From an uncultured Collinsella sp. (GTDB lineage Bacteria > Actinomycetota > Coriobacteriia > Coriobacteriales > Coriobacteriaceae): a stretch of 64,000 nt of DNA. Positions 35,794 to 44,246 of this stretch are shown here, one piece after another (position 1 is the stretch's first letter; each line of letters starts with the position of its first letter). The stretch covers positions 114,528-178,527 of the forward strand of contig CAAFZX010000004.1 in the NCBI GenBank assembly GCA_900767675.1. Reading direction: 5' to 3'. Below the pieces are notes generated by a model. It saw only the letters and a program-made list of their open reading frames with translations. It made no database searches and was not told the origin of the DNA. Made by a program: the position numbers and the translations under genes.

Positions 35794-38681
35794 TCGAGGA
35801 CGCTGTTTCGTCGAGAACGCCGCAGTTTGTCATCGATTCCTATGCCACGCTTGCCGAGCGCGCCAAAACCCAATCGTTTGGTCTCATCGAGGAAGATGTT
35901 ATCGTCCTCGATACCGAGACCACGGGTCTTTCGGTGCAGGACAACGAGCTTATCGAGATATCGGCGGCCCGCCTTTCGGGCCGCGAGGTTGTCGATCGGT
36001 TTGATACCTTCGTGCATCCCAAGCAGCTGATTCCCGCCGAGATTACCGAACTCACGAGCATTACAAACGCCGATGTGGTGGATGCCCCATCGGCCGTCGA
36101 GGCCGTGGCCGCTCTCGCCGATTTTGTCGGCGGCTGCCCGGTGATTGCGCATAACGCCACCTTCGACCGTTCGTTTATCGAGTCGGTCAAGGGCGGTGTC
36201 AACGTCAGCGACATCTGGATCGATTCGCTGGCACTGTCGCGCATCGCACTTCCGCGCCTGGCCTCGCACAAGCTGTCTTTTATGGCCGACCTGTTTGGCT
36301 GCGACTCGGTGTCGCACCGCGCCAACGCCGATGTCGACGCCCTGTGTGGCGTATGGCGCGTGTTGCTCGTGGCGCTCACCGACTTGCCCCAGGGCTTAAT
36401 GGCGCGCTTGGCCGACATGCACCCCGACGTACCCTGGTCCTATCGTCCCATCTTCTCGTTCTTGGCGGGACAGAATCCCGGTTCCATCTTCTCTCTCAGC
36501 GCCGCCCGCGCCGACGTACTCAAGGCCGATCGGGCCGATGATCGCGTTGATGCGGACGAGCTACCGGTCCTTAAGATGCCGAGCCGCGAGGAAATCGAGG
36601 CGGACTATGCCCCGGGCGGTCTGGTTAATCGCATGTATCCCACGTACGAGCCGCGCGATGAGCAAATCGCGATGGCGCTCGAGGTCCGTGACGCGCTCGT
36701 TACGGGAACGCATCGCGTGATTGAGGCGGGGACGGGCGTCGGCAAATCGATGGCCTATCTGGTGCCTTTTGCCGAGGCCGCGCGCCGCAACAATATCACG
36801 GTTGGTATCGCGACTAAATCGAATAATCTTGCCGACCAGCTCATGTATCATGAGCTGCCCAAACTTGCCGAGCAGCTGGACGGAGGCCTATCGTTTTGCG
36901 CCCTCAAGGGCTATGACCACTATCCATGCTTGCGCAAACTTGAGCGCATGAGCCGCGGCCAAGTCGAAATTACGACTAAGCGTGATCCTGCCGATACGCT
37001 TACGGCAGTCGCGGTCATCATGGCGTACGTGTGTCAGTCGGCCGATGGCGACCTCGACTCGCTCGGCATTCGCTGGCGCAGCGTCAACCGTCCCGACTTT
37101 ACGACGGCGTCGCGCGAGTGCGCCCGTCGCCTATGCCCGTTCTTCCCCGATAAATGCCTGGTCCACGGCGCCCGCCGTCGCGCGGCGCATGCCGATGTGG
37201 TGGTCACCAACCATTCCCTGCTGTTCCGCAACGTTGCGGCCGAGGGCAGAATCTTGCCTCCGATTCGTCACTGGGTGATCGATGAGGCCCACTCCATCGA
37301 GCGCGAGGCGCGCCGTCAATGGGCGCGCGTGGTGTCGGCGGATGAATCGCGCGTTCTGTTTGAGCGCCTGGGTGGCTCGAGCACCGGTGCGCTGAGCCAG
37401 GTTTCCCGCGATTTGGCAACCTCGGAGGGCTCTACGCTCTACCTGGGTCTTACCGCCAAGGCGACGTCGACGGTTGTGCGTGCGAGTATGGCGATTGCCG
37501 ATGTGTTTGACGGCGTTCGCGAGCTTGGCCGCCGTGCCCGCGGGGGCTATGACAATGCGAACCTATGGATTGGCCCCGAGCTGCGCGAATCTGACGACTG
37601 GCATGATTTCTTACAGTCGGCCTACACTGCCATCGACGCGTTGGAAAAAGCTGACAAGAGCGTCGACGCGCTGGTACAAGCAGTTGCCGCCGACAAGCCC
37701 GAGGTTGTTGTCGACCTGGGTGATATCTCGCGCCGCCTACACGAGCTGGTCGAGAACCTCAAGCTCATCATTGACGGTACCGATGAACACTACGTGTACT
37801 CGCTGCAGGTCAATCGCAGGCTGCGTGCCGGCGGCGAGTCGATGACCGCAGAGCGCATCGACATTGGCGAGGCCTTGGCAACCGAGTGGCTGCCCGAGGT
37901 CCACACGGCTATCTTTGCATCGGCGACCATGACGGTTTCCAAGAGCTTTGAGCACTTTAACCACGCCGTCGGCCTCGATCGCATCGGTGCCTCGACATCA
38001 TCGTCGCTGCACTTGGATTCGAGCTACGATTTCGATTCGAATATGGCCGTGGTCGTGGCTGGGGATATCCCCGATCCGCGCGACCGCGAAGGCTATCTTT
38101 CGGCGCTCGAGCGTGTGCTGGTCGACGCTCATCTTGCCATGGGCGGCTCGGTGCTCACGCTGTTCACCAACAGGCGTGACATGGAGGAACTGTACGCTCG
38201 TGTCGAGCCCAAGATAGCTCGCGCGGGTCTGGAACTCAACTGTCAGCAGCGCAACTCGTCTCCTCGTCGCCTGCGCGATCGGTTTATCAACGAACCGACC
38301 TCGTCGCTCTTTGCGCTTAAGGCCTTTTGGGAAGGGTTTGACGCCAGCGGCGAGACGCTGCGCTGCGTCATCATCCCCAAGCTGCCGTTCTCGAGCCCCA
38401 CAGACCCGCTCTCATGCGAGCGCAATCTGCGTGAAGACCGCGCTTGGGCGCGCTATTCGCTGCCCGAGGCCGTGCTCGAGGTCAAGCAGGCCGCCGGTCG
38501 CCTCATTCGCTCATCGACCGATTGTGGCGTACTCATCTTGGCCGACCCGCGCCTGGTGACGAAGGGCTACGGCAAGAAATTCTTAACGTCGCTGCCCACG
38601 AGTTCCTATCAGCGCATCGAATCGGCACAAATCGGGCACTATCTACAGCTGTGGCGCGCACGCCACGAGCGGCGCCGCTAA
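35787..38681 (+). CDS. DEDDh exonuclease fused to DinG-type helicase
   Basis: 964 residues. Residues 38-200 form a DnaQ-like 3'-5' exonuclease: Exo I VLDTETTGLSV (D42, E44), Exo II IAHNATFDRSF, Exo III HRANADVDAL. The helicase has Walker A GTGVGKSMAYL (about 313), DEAH box VIDEAHSIER (about 497) and a late motif QAAGRLIRSSTDCG. Cysteines in YPCLRKL and CARRLCPFFPDKC could bind an Fe-S cluster as in XPD/DinG. The architecture matches gram-positive DinG/YpvA-type proteins. It starts inside ddl and converges with the WYL gene (4-nt overlap of stops). A DNA-repair role is likely. Confidence 0.9.
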   Translation: MLIEDAVSSRTPQFVIDSYATLAERAKTQSFGLIEEDVIVLDTETTGLSVQDNELIEISAARLSGREVVDRFDTFVHPKQLIPAEITELTSITNADVVDAPSAVEAVAALADFVGGCPVIAHNATFDRSFIESVKGGVNVSDIWIDSLALSRIALPRLASHKLSFMADLFGCDSVSHRANADVDALCGVWRVLLVALTDLPQGLMARLADMHPDVPWSYRPIFSFLAGQNPGSIFSLSAARADVLKADRADDRVDADELPVLKMPSREEIEADYAPGGLVNRMYPTYEPRDEQIAMALEVRDALVTGTHRVIEAGTGVGKSMAYLVPFAEAARRNNITVGIATKSNNLADQLMYHELPKLAEQLDGGLSFCALKGYDHYPCLRKLERMSRGQVEITTKRDPADTLTAVAVIMAYVCQSADGDLDSLGIRWRSVNRPDFTTASRECARRLCPFFPDKCLVHGARRRAAHADVVVTNHSLLFRNVAAEGRILPPIRHWVIDEAHSIEREARRQWARVVSADESRVLFERLGGSSTGALSQVSRDLATSEGSTLYLGLTAKATSTVVRASMAIADVFDGVRELGRRARGGYDNANLWIGPELRESDDWHDFLQSAYTAIDALEKADKSVDALVQAVAADKPEVVVDLGDISRRLHELVENLKLIIDGTDEHYVYSLQVNRRLRAGGESMTAERIDIGEALATEWLPEVHTAIFASATMTVSKSFEHFNHAVGLDRIGASTSSSLHLDSSYDFDSNMAVVVAGDIPDPRDREGYLSALERVLVDAHLAMGGSVLTLFTNRRDMEELYARVEPKIARAGLELNCQQRNSSPRRLRDRFINEPTSSLFALKAFWEGFDASGETLRCVIIPKLPFSSPTDPLSCERNLREDRAWARYSLPEAVLEVKQAAGRLIRSSTDCGVLILADPRLVTKGYGKKFLTSLPTSSYQRIESAQIGHYLQLWRARHERRR

Positions 38682-39595
38682 AGCGGACAGACGAGGGATT
38701 TTGCCATATCGCACAGACGTTCTGACAGGGCGGGGTCATCCAAGATGCGGATGGCCCCGCCCGCTGCGATTACCTGGCTAAACAGCCAGCGCTCGGAGCC
38801 GTAGCGCACATTTACTGTTGAGCTGTCCGCTCCATTGGGTTCAATCGACATGACGCCGGGCCAGTCTAGGCGCTCTGCCAAGGCGCGCGGCATGAGAAGC
38901 TTCGCGCTCCGCTCCGCCTGGGCGAGGGAGTCATGGAGGGTCGCGGGCTCCGGTGCGTGGCGCACGACGGAGTCGTCGGTCAAGACCAGGCCCTCGATTT
39001 TATCCATACGATAGGTACGCTGCTCGTCGACCGCGACATCCCAGGCAATCAGATACGTTTGGTCGCCGTTTGTTGTGATGCGCAAGGGGTCGACCAAACG
39101 CTCGCGCGCTTGTGTGTCATCCATCGAGCGATACGAGATGCGGCAGCGAACGCCGTCCCGAATGGCGCAGCTCAGCTGCTGCCAGTGCGATCCGTGGGCG
39201 ACGGTGTCAAAGACGCGCTGGTTGTAGCCGAGCTCTTTGGGAAGAAGGGCGCGCCGTATTCGAGCCGCCGCTTGGGGTTCGATCCCCAATGATTCAAGTT
39301 CATGGTTGAGCACAGCGCCCTCGGCGGCACTCAGACGCAGCGGTAGCACGCGCCCCGCATCACCGGTGAGGACCACGCACTCGCCGCGGCGTTCGCAGAT
39401 AATACGTGCGCCCGATTCTCGGTCCGCAAGTGTCGAGACAATCTCGAGAATCTCGTCGAGCGATGCTCCCGTGATATCAAAGCGGCTGCAAAGCTCGTCT
39501 CGTGTCATGCCGTTCTCGCCGGCGGCGTAGAGGGCCTCCATGATGTCGATGGCGAACGAGAGTCTTTGCTCGCTGGTGAGTTTACGCACGGGCAT
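38678..39595 (-). CDS. WYL-domain transcriptional regulator (PafC-like)
   Basis: 305 residues. An N-terminal helical region resembling a winged helix is followed by a WYL domain with CRISYRSMDDTQARERLVDPL, TYLIAWDVAVDEQRTYRMDKI. It overlaps the upstream WYL gene by 14 nt, so the two are translated together. Such pairs in Actinobacteria (PafB/PafC) form a heterodimer that activates DNA-damage genes. The convergent neighbour is a repair-type helicase, which suits that role; orthology is inference. Confidence 0.82.
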   Translation of the reverse strand: MPVRKLTSEQRLSFAIDIMEALYAAGENGMTRDELCSRFDITGASLDEILEIVSTLADRESGARIICERRGECVVLTGDAGRVLPLRLSAAEGAVLNHELESLGIEPQAAARIRRALLPKELGYNQRVFDTVAHGSHWQQLSCAIRDGVRCRISYRSMDDTQARERLVDPLRITTNGDQTYLIAWDVAVDEQRTYRMDKIEGLVLTDDSVVRHAPEPATLHDSLAQAERSAKLLMPRALAERLDWPGVMSIEPNGADSSTVNVRYGSERWLFSQVIAAGGAIRILDDPALSERLCDMAKSLVCPL

Positions 39596-40604
39596 GCTCG
39601 TGCACCGTCCTTTCGATGAGGTGATTCCACGCCCGCTTGAGAGAATCGGGGGCGACAGGCCTCATGCCATCCATGGCATGGGCCATGCAAAACGAGGCTG
39701 CGGCTTCAAAGTCGCGCACGTCAACGGTCCATGTCCAACCTGCTTCGGTGCGCATGAGTTCGCCTCGTCCGCGCGTGAGACCGCTGATCATATCGGCCTG
39801 CGCTTCACGCGCGAACGAGAACGTAGCCGCAACGGGTGGGCGGTCGGCAAAATCGAACTCAAAGAATAAGTAATCGTTGAGGTTGAAATCCGCAGGAATG
39901 GCGTAGCCTTTCGAAGGTCTCCAGGCACGAATGATACGGTCGCAGCGGAATGTCCTGATATTGTCGGTGGCATTGTCGAGGCCGCAGAAATATGCCGTGC
40001 CCTCGCGCTCGAACATTCCGTAGACGCAAACGGTCCGCTCGCGTTGTTCACCGCGTCCGTTTTGGTACAAAAAGCGTAACGCGCAACGCTCGGCGAAGGC
40101 GCTCCATACCGCATCGACGGTGGGAGAGCGGCGAATCGGTGCCTCGCCTGCCGTTGACATGCCGGTGAGATAGGCGATCTTGGAGCGAATGTCGGCAAGC
40201 GGCGCGGCAAAGGTGGATGAGCCCGCCGCAAGGGTCTGGTCGATGGCGTTGAGCAGAATATCGGCATCGTCTGTGGTGATGAGGCCGCCCGCGGCAAACG
40301 TGTGCTCGTGGTCGATCGTCCACGCGCTCTCCTCGGTTTCCTGCGCTCCGGCAGCACGAACCTCCCTGATAACGATGCCGCGTTCGAGCAGCTTGTCACG
40401 ATCGCGGCGGAACTTGCGCTTGTCTGAGTCGATATTGCCCGAGCCGTAACCCAGATCGGAATCCAGGACGATTTGCTCGGTCGTCAGCGGTTCGGGAGAA
40501 CTGTTGAGCACAAAGAAAAGGTTGAGGATGCGCTGAGCCGTTTTATCGAAACCGGGCTCCGGTATCCCCTTTTTAATTGTCGCGGTCGCGTCGCTTGCCG
40601 TCAT
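39582..40604 (-). CDS. WYL-domain transcriptional regulator (PafB-like)
   Basis: 340 residues. The N-terminal winged helix (QRILNLFFVLNSSPEPLTTEQIV) and WYL domain (CALRFLYQNGRGEQRERTVCVYG, YFCGLDNATDNIRTFRCDRI) are clear. GAGGA lies four bases before the ATG. First gene of a two-gene operon with the PafC-like gene. Confidence 0.82.
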   Translation of the reverse strand: MTASDATATIKKGIPEPGFDKTAQRILNLFFVLNSSPEPLTTEQIVLDSDLGYGSGNIDSDKRKFRRDRDKLLERGIVIREVRAAGAQETEESAWTIDHEHTFAAGGLITTDDADILLNAIDQTLAAGSSTFAAPLADIRSKIAYLTGMSTAGEAPIRRSPTVDAVWSAFAERCALRFLYQNGRGEQRERTVCVYGMFEREGTAYFCGLDNATDNIRTFRCDRIIRAWRPSKGYAIPADFNLNDYLFFEFDFADRPPVAATFSFAREAQADMISGLTRGRGELMRTEAGWTWTVDVRDFEAAASFCMAHAMDGMRPVAPDSLKRAWNHLIERTVHEHARA

Positions 40605-40802
40605 AGAATCCTCGCATGAGAAGGTCGTTTGATGCCATGATTTTAGTCCGATATGGAGATTAGGCTATATCCTTGTCCGCTCAAGGCGTTAAGATGGCCC
40701 GAATTCGGTCGTTTGCGCTCGCTCGGGGTATACTTTCGACTATATACGGTTCTAATGTGCATGCATTGGGCCTATTTGTCGGATTATGGATGTGGAGCGC
40801 AC

Positions 40803-43800
40803 ATGGCGAACACCCAGAACTATATCAACCACCTGCTGCAGAACACCGGCATTACGCCGGCGTGCAGTGAAGAAGAGCGCCTGGCTGCTGAGGATATCGC
40901 TCAGATTTTCCGCAACCACGGCTTTGACCCCGAGGTGCAGGAATTTAATGCTCCCGCGCCCAGCAGGTTGGCGTTTGCCGTTACCGGTATTCTCGCATTT
41001 GTCGGCGCCCTGCTGATGGGCATCGGCGGCGGTATCGGCTTGGTCGGCACCTTGCTGGCCATTGTCGGTGCCGTGCTCTACGTGCTCGAGCGCACGGGGC
41101 GTCCCGTGGTTTCGCGCCTGGGAAAGACCGGTGTGAGTCAAAATGTCATCGCCTATCACAAGGCCTCGGGCCCGCTTGCGTCTCCGCGCAACCGCCCGGT
41201 CGTCGTGGTGGCCCACTATGATTCCCCCCGCGCCGAGATCCTTGCTCGCGAGCCCTACGCTCCGTATCGCGCGCTCATCGCCAAGCTCCTGCCTGTCGCC
41301 ACGATCGCGCCCGCGGCTGTCGCCATCCTGCGTATCCTGCCGCTTCCCGGCGTGCTCAAGGTGCTGCTGTGGGTTGTCGCGATTCTGGCCTCCCTTGTGG
41401 CACTGGCCAACGCCGCCAATATCATCTCCAACCGTTTTGTACTTCCCTACACGTCTGGCGCAGTGTGCAACAAGTCCTCTGTTGCCGCCATGCTCGGTGT
41501 CATGGACAACGTTGCCCCCTATCAGGGCGAAAACGAGTTCCCCGACGACATTCCATTCGATACCTATTTTGGCGAGCAGAAGCGTCGCGCCGAGGAAATG
41601 GCGCGCGCGGCGGCCGAGTATGCCGCGGCCCAGCAGCAAAACGACTACGGCAACACCATTGAATATGAGGAACCTTCCTACGACGAGGACGAGTTTGGCC
41701 AGCCGGTGGCGCCTGACGATGTACCCGAGCAGGAAGAGGCTTTTGATGGGCAGATCGATGGTTTTGAGGGCGCCTCTGCCGACGAGACGCTGATTGGCGT
41801 TATCGCGCCCGAGGCTCAAGACCAGACTGCCCAGGCCGAAGTGTCCACCGAGGAAAAGTCCACCGCCGAGCCGGCGGGGGAGCCCGCGGCGGTCGAAGTT
41901 GCCGAGCCCAAGCCCAAACTCTATCGCAATGCCGCTGGCAATATCCGCTTTGGTTCGGATGCCATCCGTGCGCTTGGCATGCTGCCCGAGTCCTGCATGC
42001 TTGATTACGAAGAGGGCGAGGAGCCGACGTTTGAGCCGGAGCCCGCTCCTGTTGCACAGGAGCCTGCGCCCGCGGCGAATACGGCTGTTGCTCCCGCCGA
42101 GCCGGTCGCTGCCCCTGTTGCTGCCGCGGAGTCTGACGCAAAGCCCGCGCTCGATTCTGCAGCCGGTCTGGATATTCTGGCGCCTGCCGCTCCGGCACAG
42201 GTTGAAGACGAGACCGCCGACGAAGACTATGACGAGTATCCGCAGCGCGTGTCCTATGAGAGTGACACCGATTTCTCGGCCGAGATTCCCTCGACAACGC
42301 CCCATGCCGATATCGCTTCCGCGTTCTCCTCGATTGGTGCCAGCGCTTCTAGCTTCTTTAAGGGTGCCTTTGCGAAGGGAAAGAAGTTCGTCGACGACTT
42401 TGAGGAAAAGCGCGCCGCTGCCCGCGAGGCCGCCGAGCGGGAGGCCATCGCCCAGCAGCAGGCCGCCGAGGCCGAGCGTGAACGTGCGGCACAGGAGTTC
42501 GAGCAGAGCGAGGCCGAGCAGCCGGAGCCTGCCGATGTCGCCGACGCTACGACGTCCTTTGAGGCTCCGCAACCGATATCCGCTGACGTTGCCGAGGCTA
42601 CGACGTCCTTTGATGCGCAGCAGCCGGTCGATAGCACCATGTCATTTGATGCCACGATGACGTTTGAGAAGCAGGGCACCGCAATTGCCGAGCCCCTTCC
42701 CGTCTCCGATGATGCCCAGGACGCCGCCGATGATTCGGTTGTCGACGAGGCCGATTCCGTTGAGGCCAGCGCGCCCGAGCAGGTCGAGGCTCCTGCGATG
42801 GAGCAGGAGTCCCCTGCGGTTGACGAGGCTCCCAAGACGGATGAGTCCAGGCCTTATTCTACGCAGATCTTTACCATGCCCGCACCGAGCGACCCCGGTG
42901 CCACGGTGGCCAATGTCGCTCCCACGCAGGACGAGACGGTTGACTCCCTCATGGCGCAGATTTCGTCTCAGGTGCCTCCTCGCCAGCAAATGAATATTCC
43001 CGATCCGGCCTCCGCGCCGGCGCCCTCTTCGTCGCCGCTGGCCTCGGTCCCCGATCCGTCGCTGCCTTCGATGCAACAGGCCAACGTCGCGTCCCGCACG
43101 TCGCTATTCGATCTTCCCGATCCTTCGGCGCAGACAAATGATCCCTTTGCGACGGCGCAGGGCCCCGAGCCCACATCGGCACCGGTCGCGACCCCCATGC
43201 CAATCTCCTCGGGCGCACAACCGCTCGAGACCATCTCGGCTCCTGCTTCGACGGGCGCCAAGCCGCAGAAGCGTGGCCTGGGTGGCTTGTTCGGTCGCAA
43301 AAAGAAAAACGAGCAGGACAGCATGAGCGACTGGCTGGGCGTCGATGACGATTACGATGCCAAGAAGTCTGGCCGCGGCATTGGCTCGTGGGATAACTTT
43401 GAGGATGACGACGACGGTTGGAAGGGCGGCGCCACTTCCTCCGATGGTGCTTCTGCCGAGGATATGCTCTCGGCCGTAGCCTCCATGGGTGACGATGAGC
43501 TGCTCGGTCACGATATCTGGTTCGTCGCAACGGGCGCGTCCGATTGCGACGGCGCCGGCATGAGGGCGTTTTTGGCCTCGCATCGTGACAAGCTCCGCGG
43601 TGTGTTCTTCATCAACCTCGAGTCTATCGGTGCCGGCAGGCTTTCGGTGGTAACGGTCGAGGGCGAGCAGCAGCTGTTTAAGGGCGATCGCCGCATCATG
43701 AATCTTGTCAGCAAGGTGTGCAAGTCGTTCCACGTCGATTGCGGTGCGTTCGAGATGCCCTATGCAAAAACCGATGCATCCGCAGCGCTCGAGGCGAGCC

Positions 43801-43940
43801 GTCGTGCCCTTACGATCGCCGGTGTGGACGGCCCGCGCCTTGCCTGCGCTCGCACCGAGGATGACCTGCCGTACAACGTCAATCCGACCAATATCGCTAC
43901 GGTGTCCGAGGTCGTGACCGAGGTCATTCGTCGTTCGTAG
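40803..43940 (+). CDS. Large M28-peptidase-like membrane protein, probably inactive, with disordered insert
   Basis: 1045 residues. The fold of an M28 (Zn aminopeptidase) protein is split. Residues 1-240 contain the first part with VVVVAHYDSPRA (H138, D140) and four hydrophobic segments (about 57-73, 77-95, 157-179, 186-206). Roughly 250-890 is an acidic, Ala/Pro/Glu-rich low-complexity insert. Residues about 895-1045 resume the fold with HDIWFVATGASDCDGAGMRA and FFINLESIGAG. Usual ligands are changed: the bridging Asp is Cys222 (GAVCNKSSVA), the catalytic Glu-Glu pair is Ser-Asp, the later Asp is Glu, and no final His is seen. The start at 40803 has GGAG five bases upstream. Role unknown. 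Confidence 0.8.
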   Translation: MANTQNYINHLLQNTGITPACSEEERLAAEDIAQIFRNHGFDPEVQEFNAPAPSRLAFAVTGILAFVGALLMGIGGGIGLVGTLLAIVGAVLYVLERTGRPVVSRLGKTGVSQNVIAYHKASGPLASPRNRPVVVVAHYDSPRAEILAREPYAPYRALIAKLLPVATIAPAAVAILRILPLPGVLKVLLWVVAILASLVALANAANIISNRFVLPYTSGAVCNKSSVAAMLGVMDNVAPYQGENEFPDDIPFDTYFGEQKRRAEEMARAAAEYAAAQQQNDYGNTIEYEEPSYDEDEFGQPVAPDDVPEQEEAFDGQIDGFEGASADETLIGVIAPEAQDQTAQAEVSTEEKSTAEPAGEPAAVEVAEPKPKLYRNAAGNIRFGSDAIRALGMLPESCMLDYEEGEEPTFEPEPAPVAQEPAPAANTAVAPAEPVAAPVAAAESDAKPALDSAAGLDILAPAAPAQVEDETADEDYDEYPQRVSYESDTDFSAEIPSTTPHADIASAFSSIGASASSFFKGAFAKGKKFVDDFEEKRAAAREAAEREAIAQQQAAEAERERAAQEFEQSEAEQPEPADVADATTSFEAPQPISADVAEATTSFDAQQPVDSTMSFDATMTFEKQGTAIAEPLPVSDDAQDAADDSVVDEADSVEASAPEQVEAPAMEQESPAVDEAPKTDESRPYSTQIFTMPAPSDPGATVANVAPTQDETVDSLMAQISSQVPPRQQMNIPDPASAPAPSSSPLASVPDPSLPSMQQANVASRTSLFDLPDPSAQTNDPFATAQGPEPTSAPVATPMPISSGAQPLETISAPASTGAKPQKRGLGGLFGRKKKNEQDSMSDWLGVDDDYDAKKSGRGIGSWDNFEDDDDGWKGGATSSDGASAEDMLSAVASMGDDELLGHDIWFVATGASDCDGAGMRAFLASHRDKLRGVFFINLESIGAGRLSVVTVEGEQQLFKGDRRIMNLVSKVCKSFHVDCGAFEMPYAKTDASAALEASRRALTIAGVDGPRLACARTEDDLPYNVNPTNIATVSEVVTEVIRRS

Positions 43941-43962
43941 ACAGATCCGCTAAGGAGTCAGC

Positions 43963-44181
43963 GTGTTTTCGTACATCAAGCGCCATTGGCCCATCTATCT
44001 GATTTTGACCCTGATCGCAATCGCATTGGGCTTTGGGGCCGCGTATGTCGTTGGCGTTAAGGGCTCGACGCCCGAGACAACAATGAACGAAGAGGTGGAG
44101 CAGGAGCAAAGTTTGGGTGCCGACGGTATTTCCGAGTCCGATCAGGCAGCCATCGATGGCAGTTCGTCATCTGCTGAATAG
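43963..44181 (+). CDS. Small membrane protein
   Basis: 72 residues. A short basic N-terminus, one hydrophobic helix (about 11-33) and an acidic tail rich in Glu, Asp and Ser. GTG start with AAGGAG about six bases upstream. It follows the M28-like gene by 22 bp, so they are probably co-transcribed. No family recognised. Confidence 0.75.
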   Translation: MFSYIKRHWPIYLILTLIAIALGFGAAYVVGVKGSTPETTMNEEVEQEQSLGADGISESDQAAIDGSSSSAE

Positions 44182-44204
44182 CCGATTCATCGTTTATGCC
44201 CAAG

Positions 44205-44234
44205 GCGGGCGAGCCGGGAGACTGGCTCGCCCGC
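44205..44234. terminator. Terminator between the small membrane protein and the adhesin
   Basis: GCGGGCGAGCC and GGCTCGCCCGC form an 11-bp stem with an 8-nt loop, followed by TTTTTT on the plus strand. It lies between two convergent genes and may work both ways. Confidence 0.85.
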
Positions 44235-44246
44235 TTTTTTATCGTG

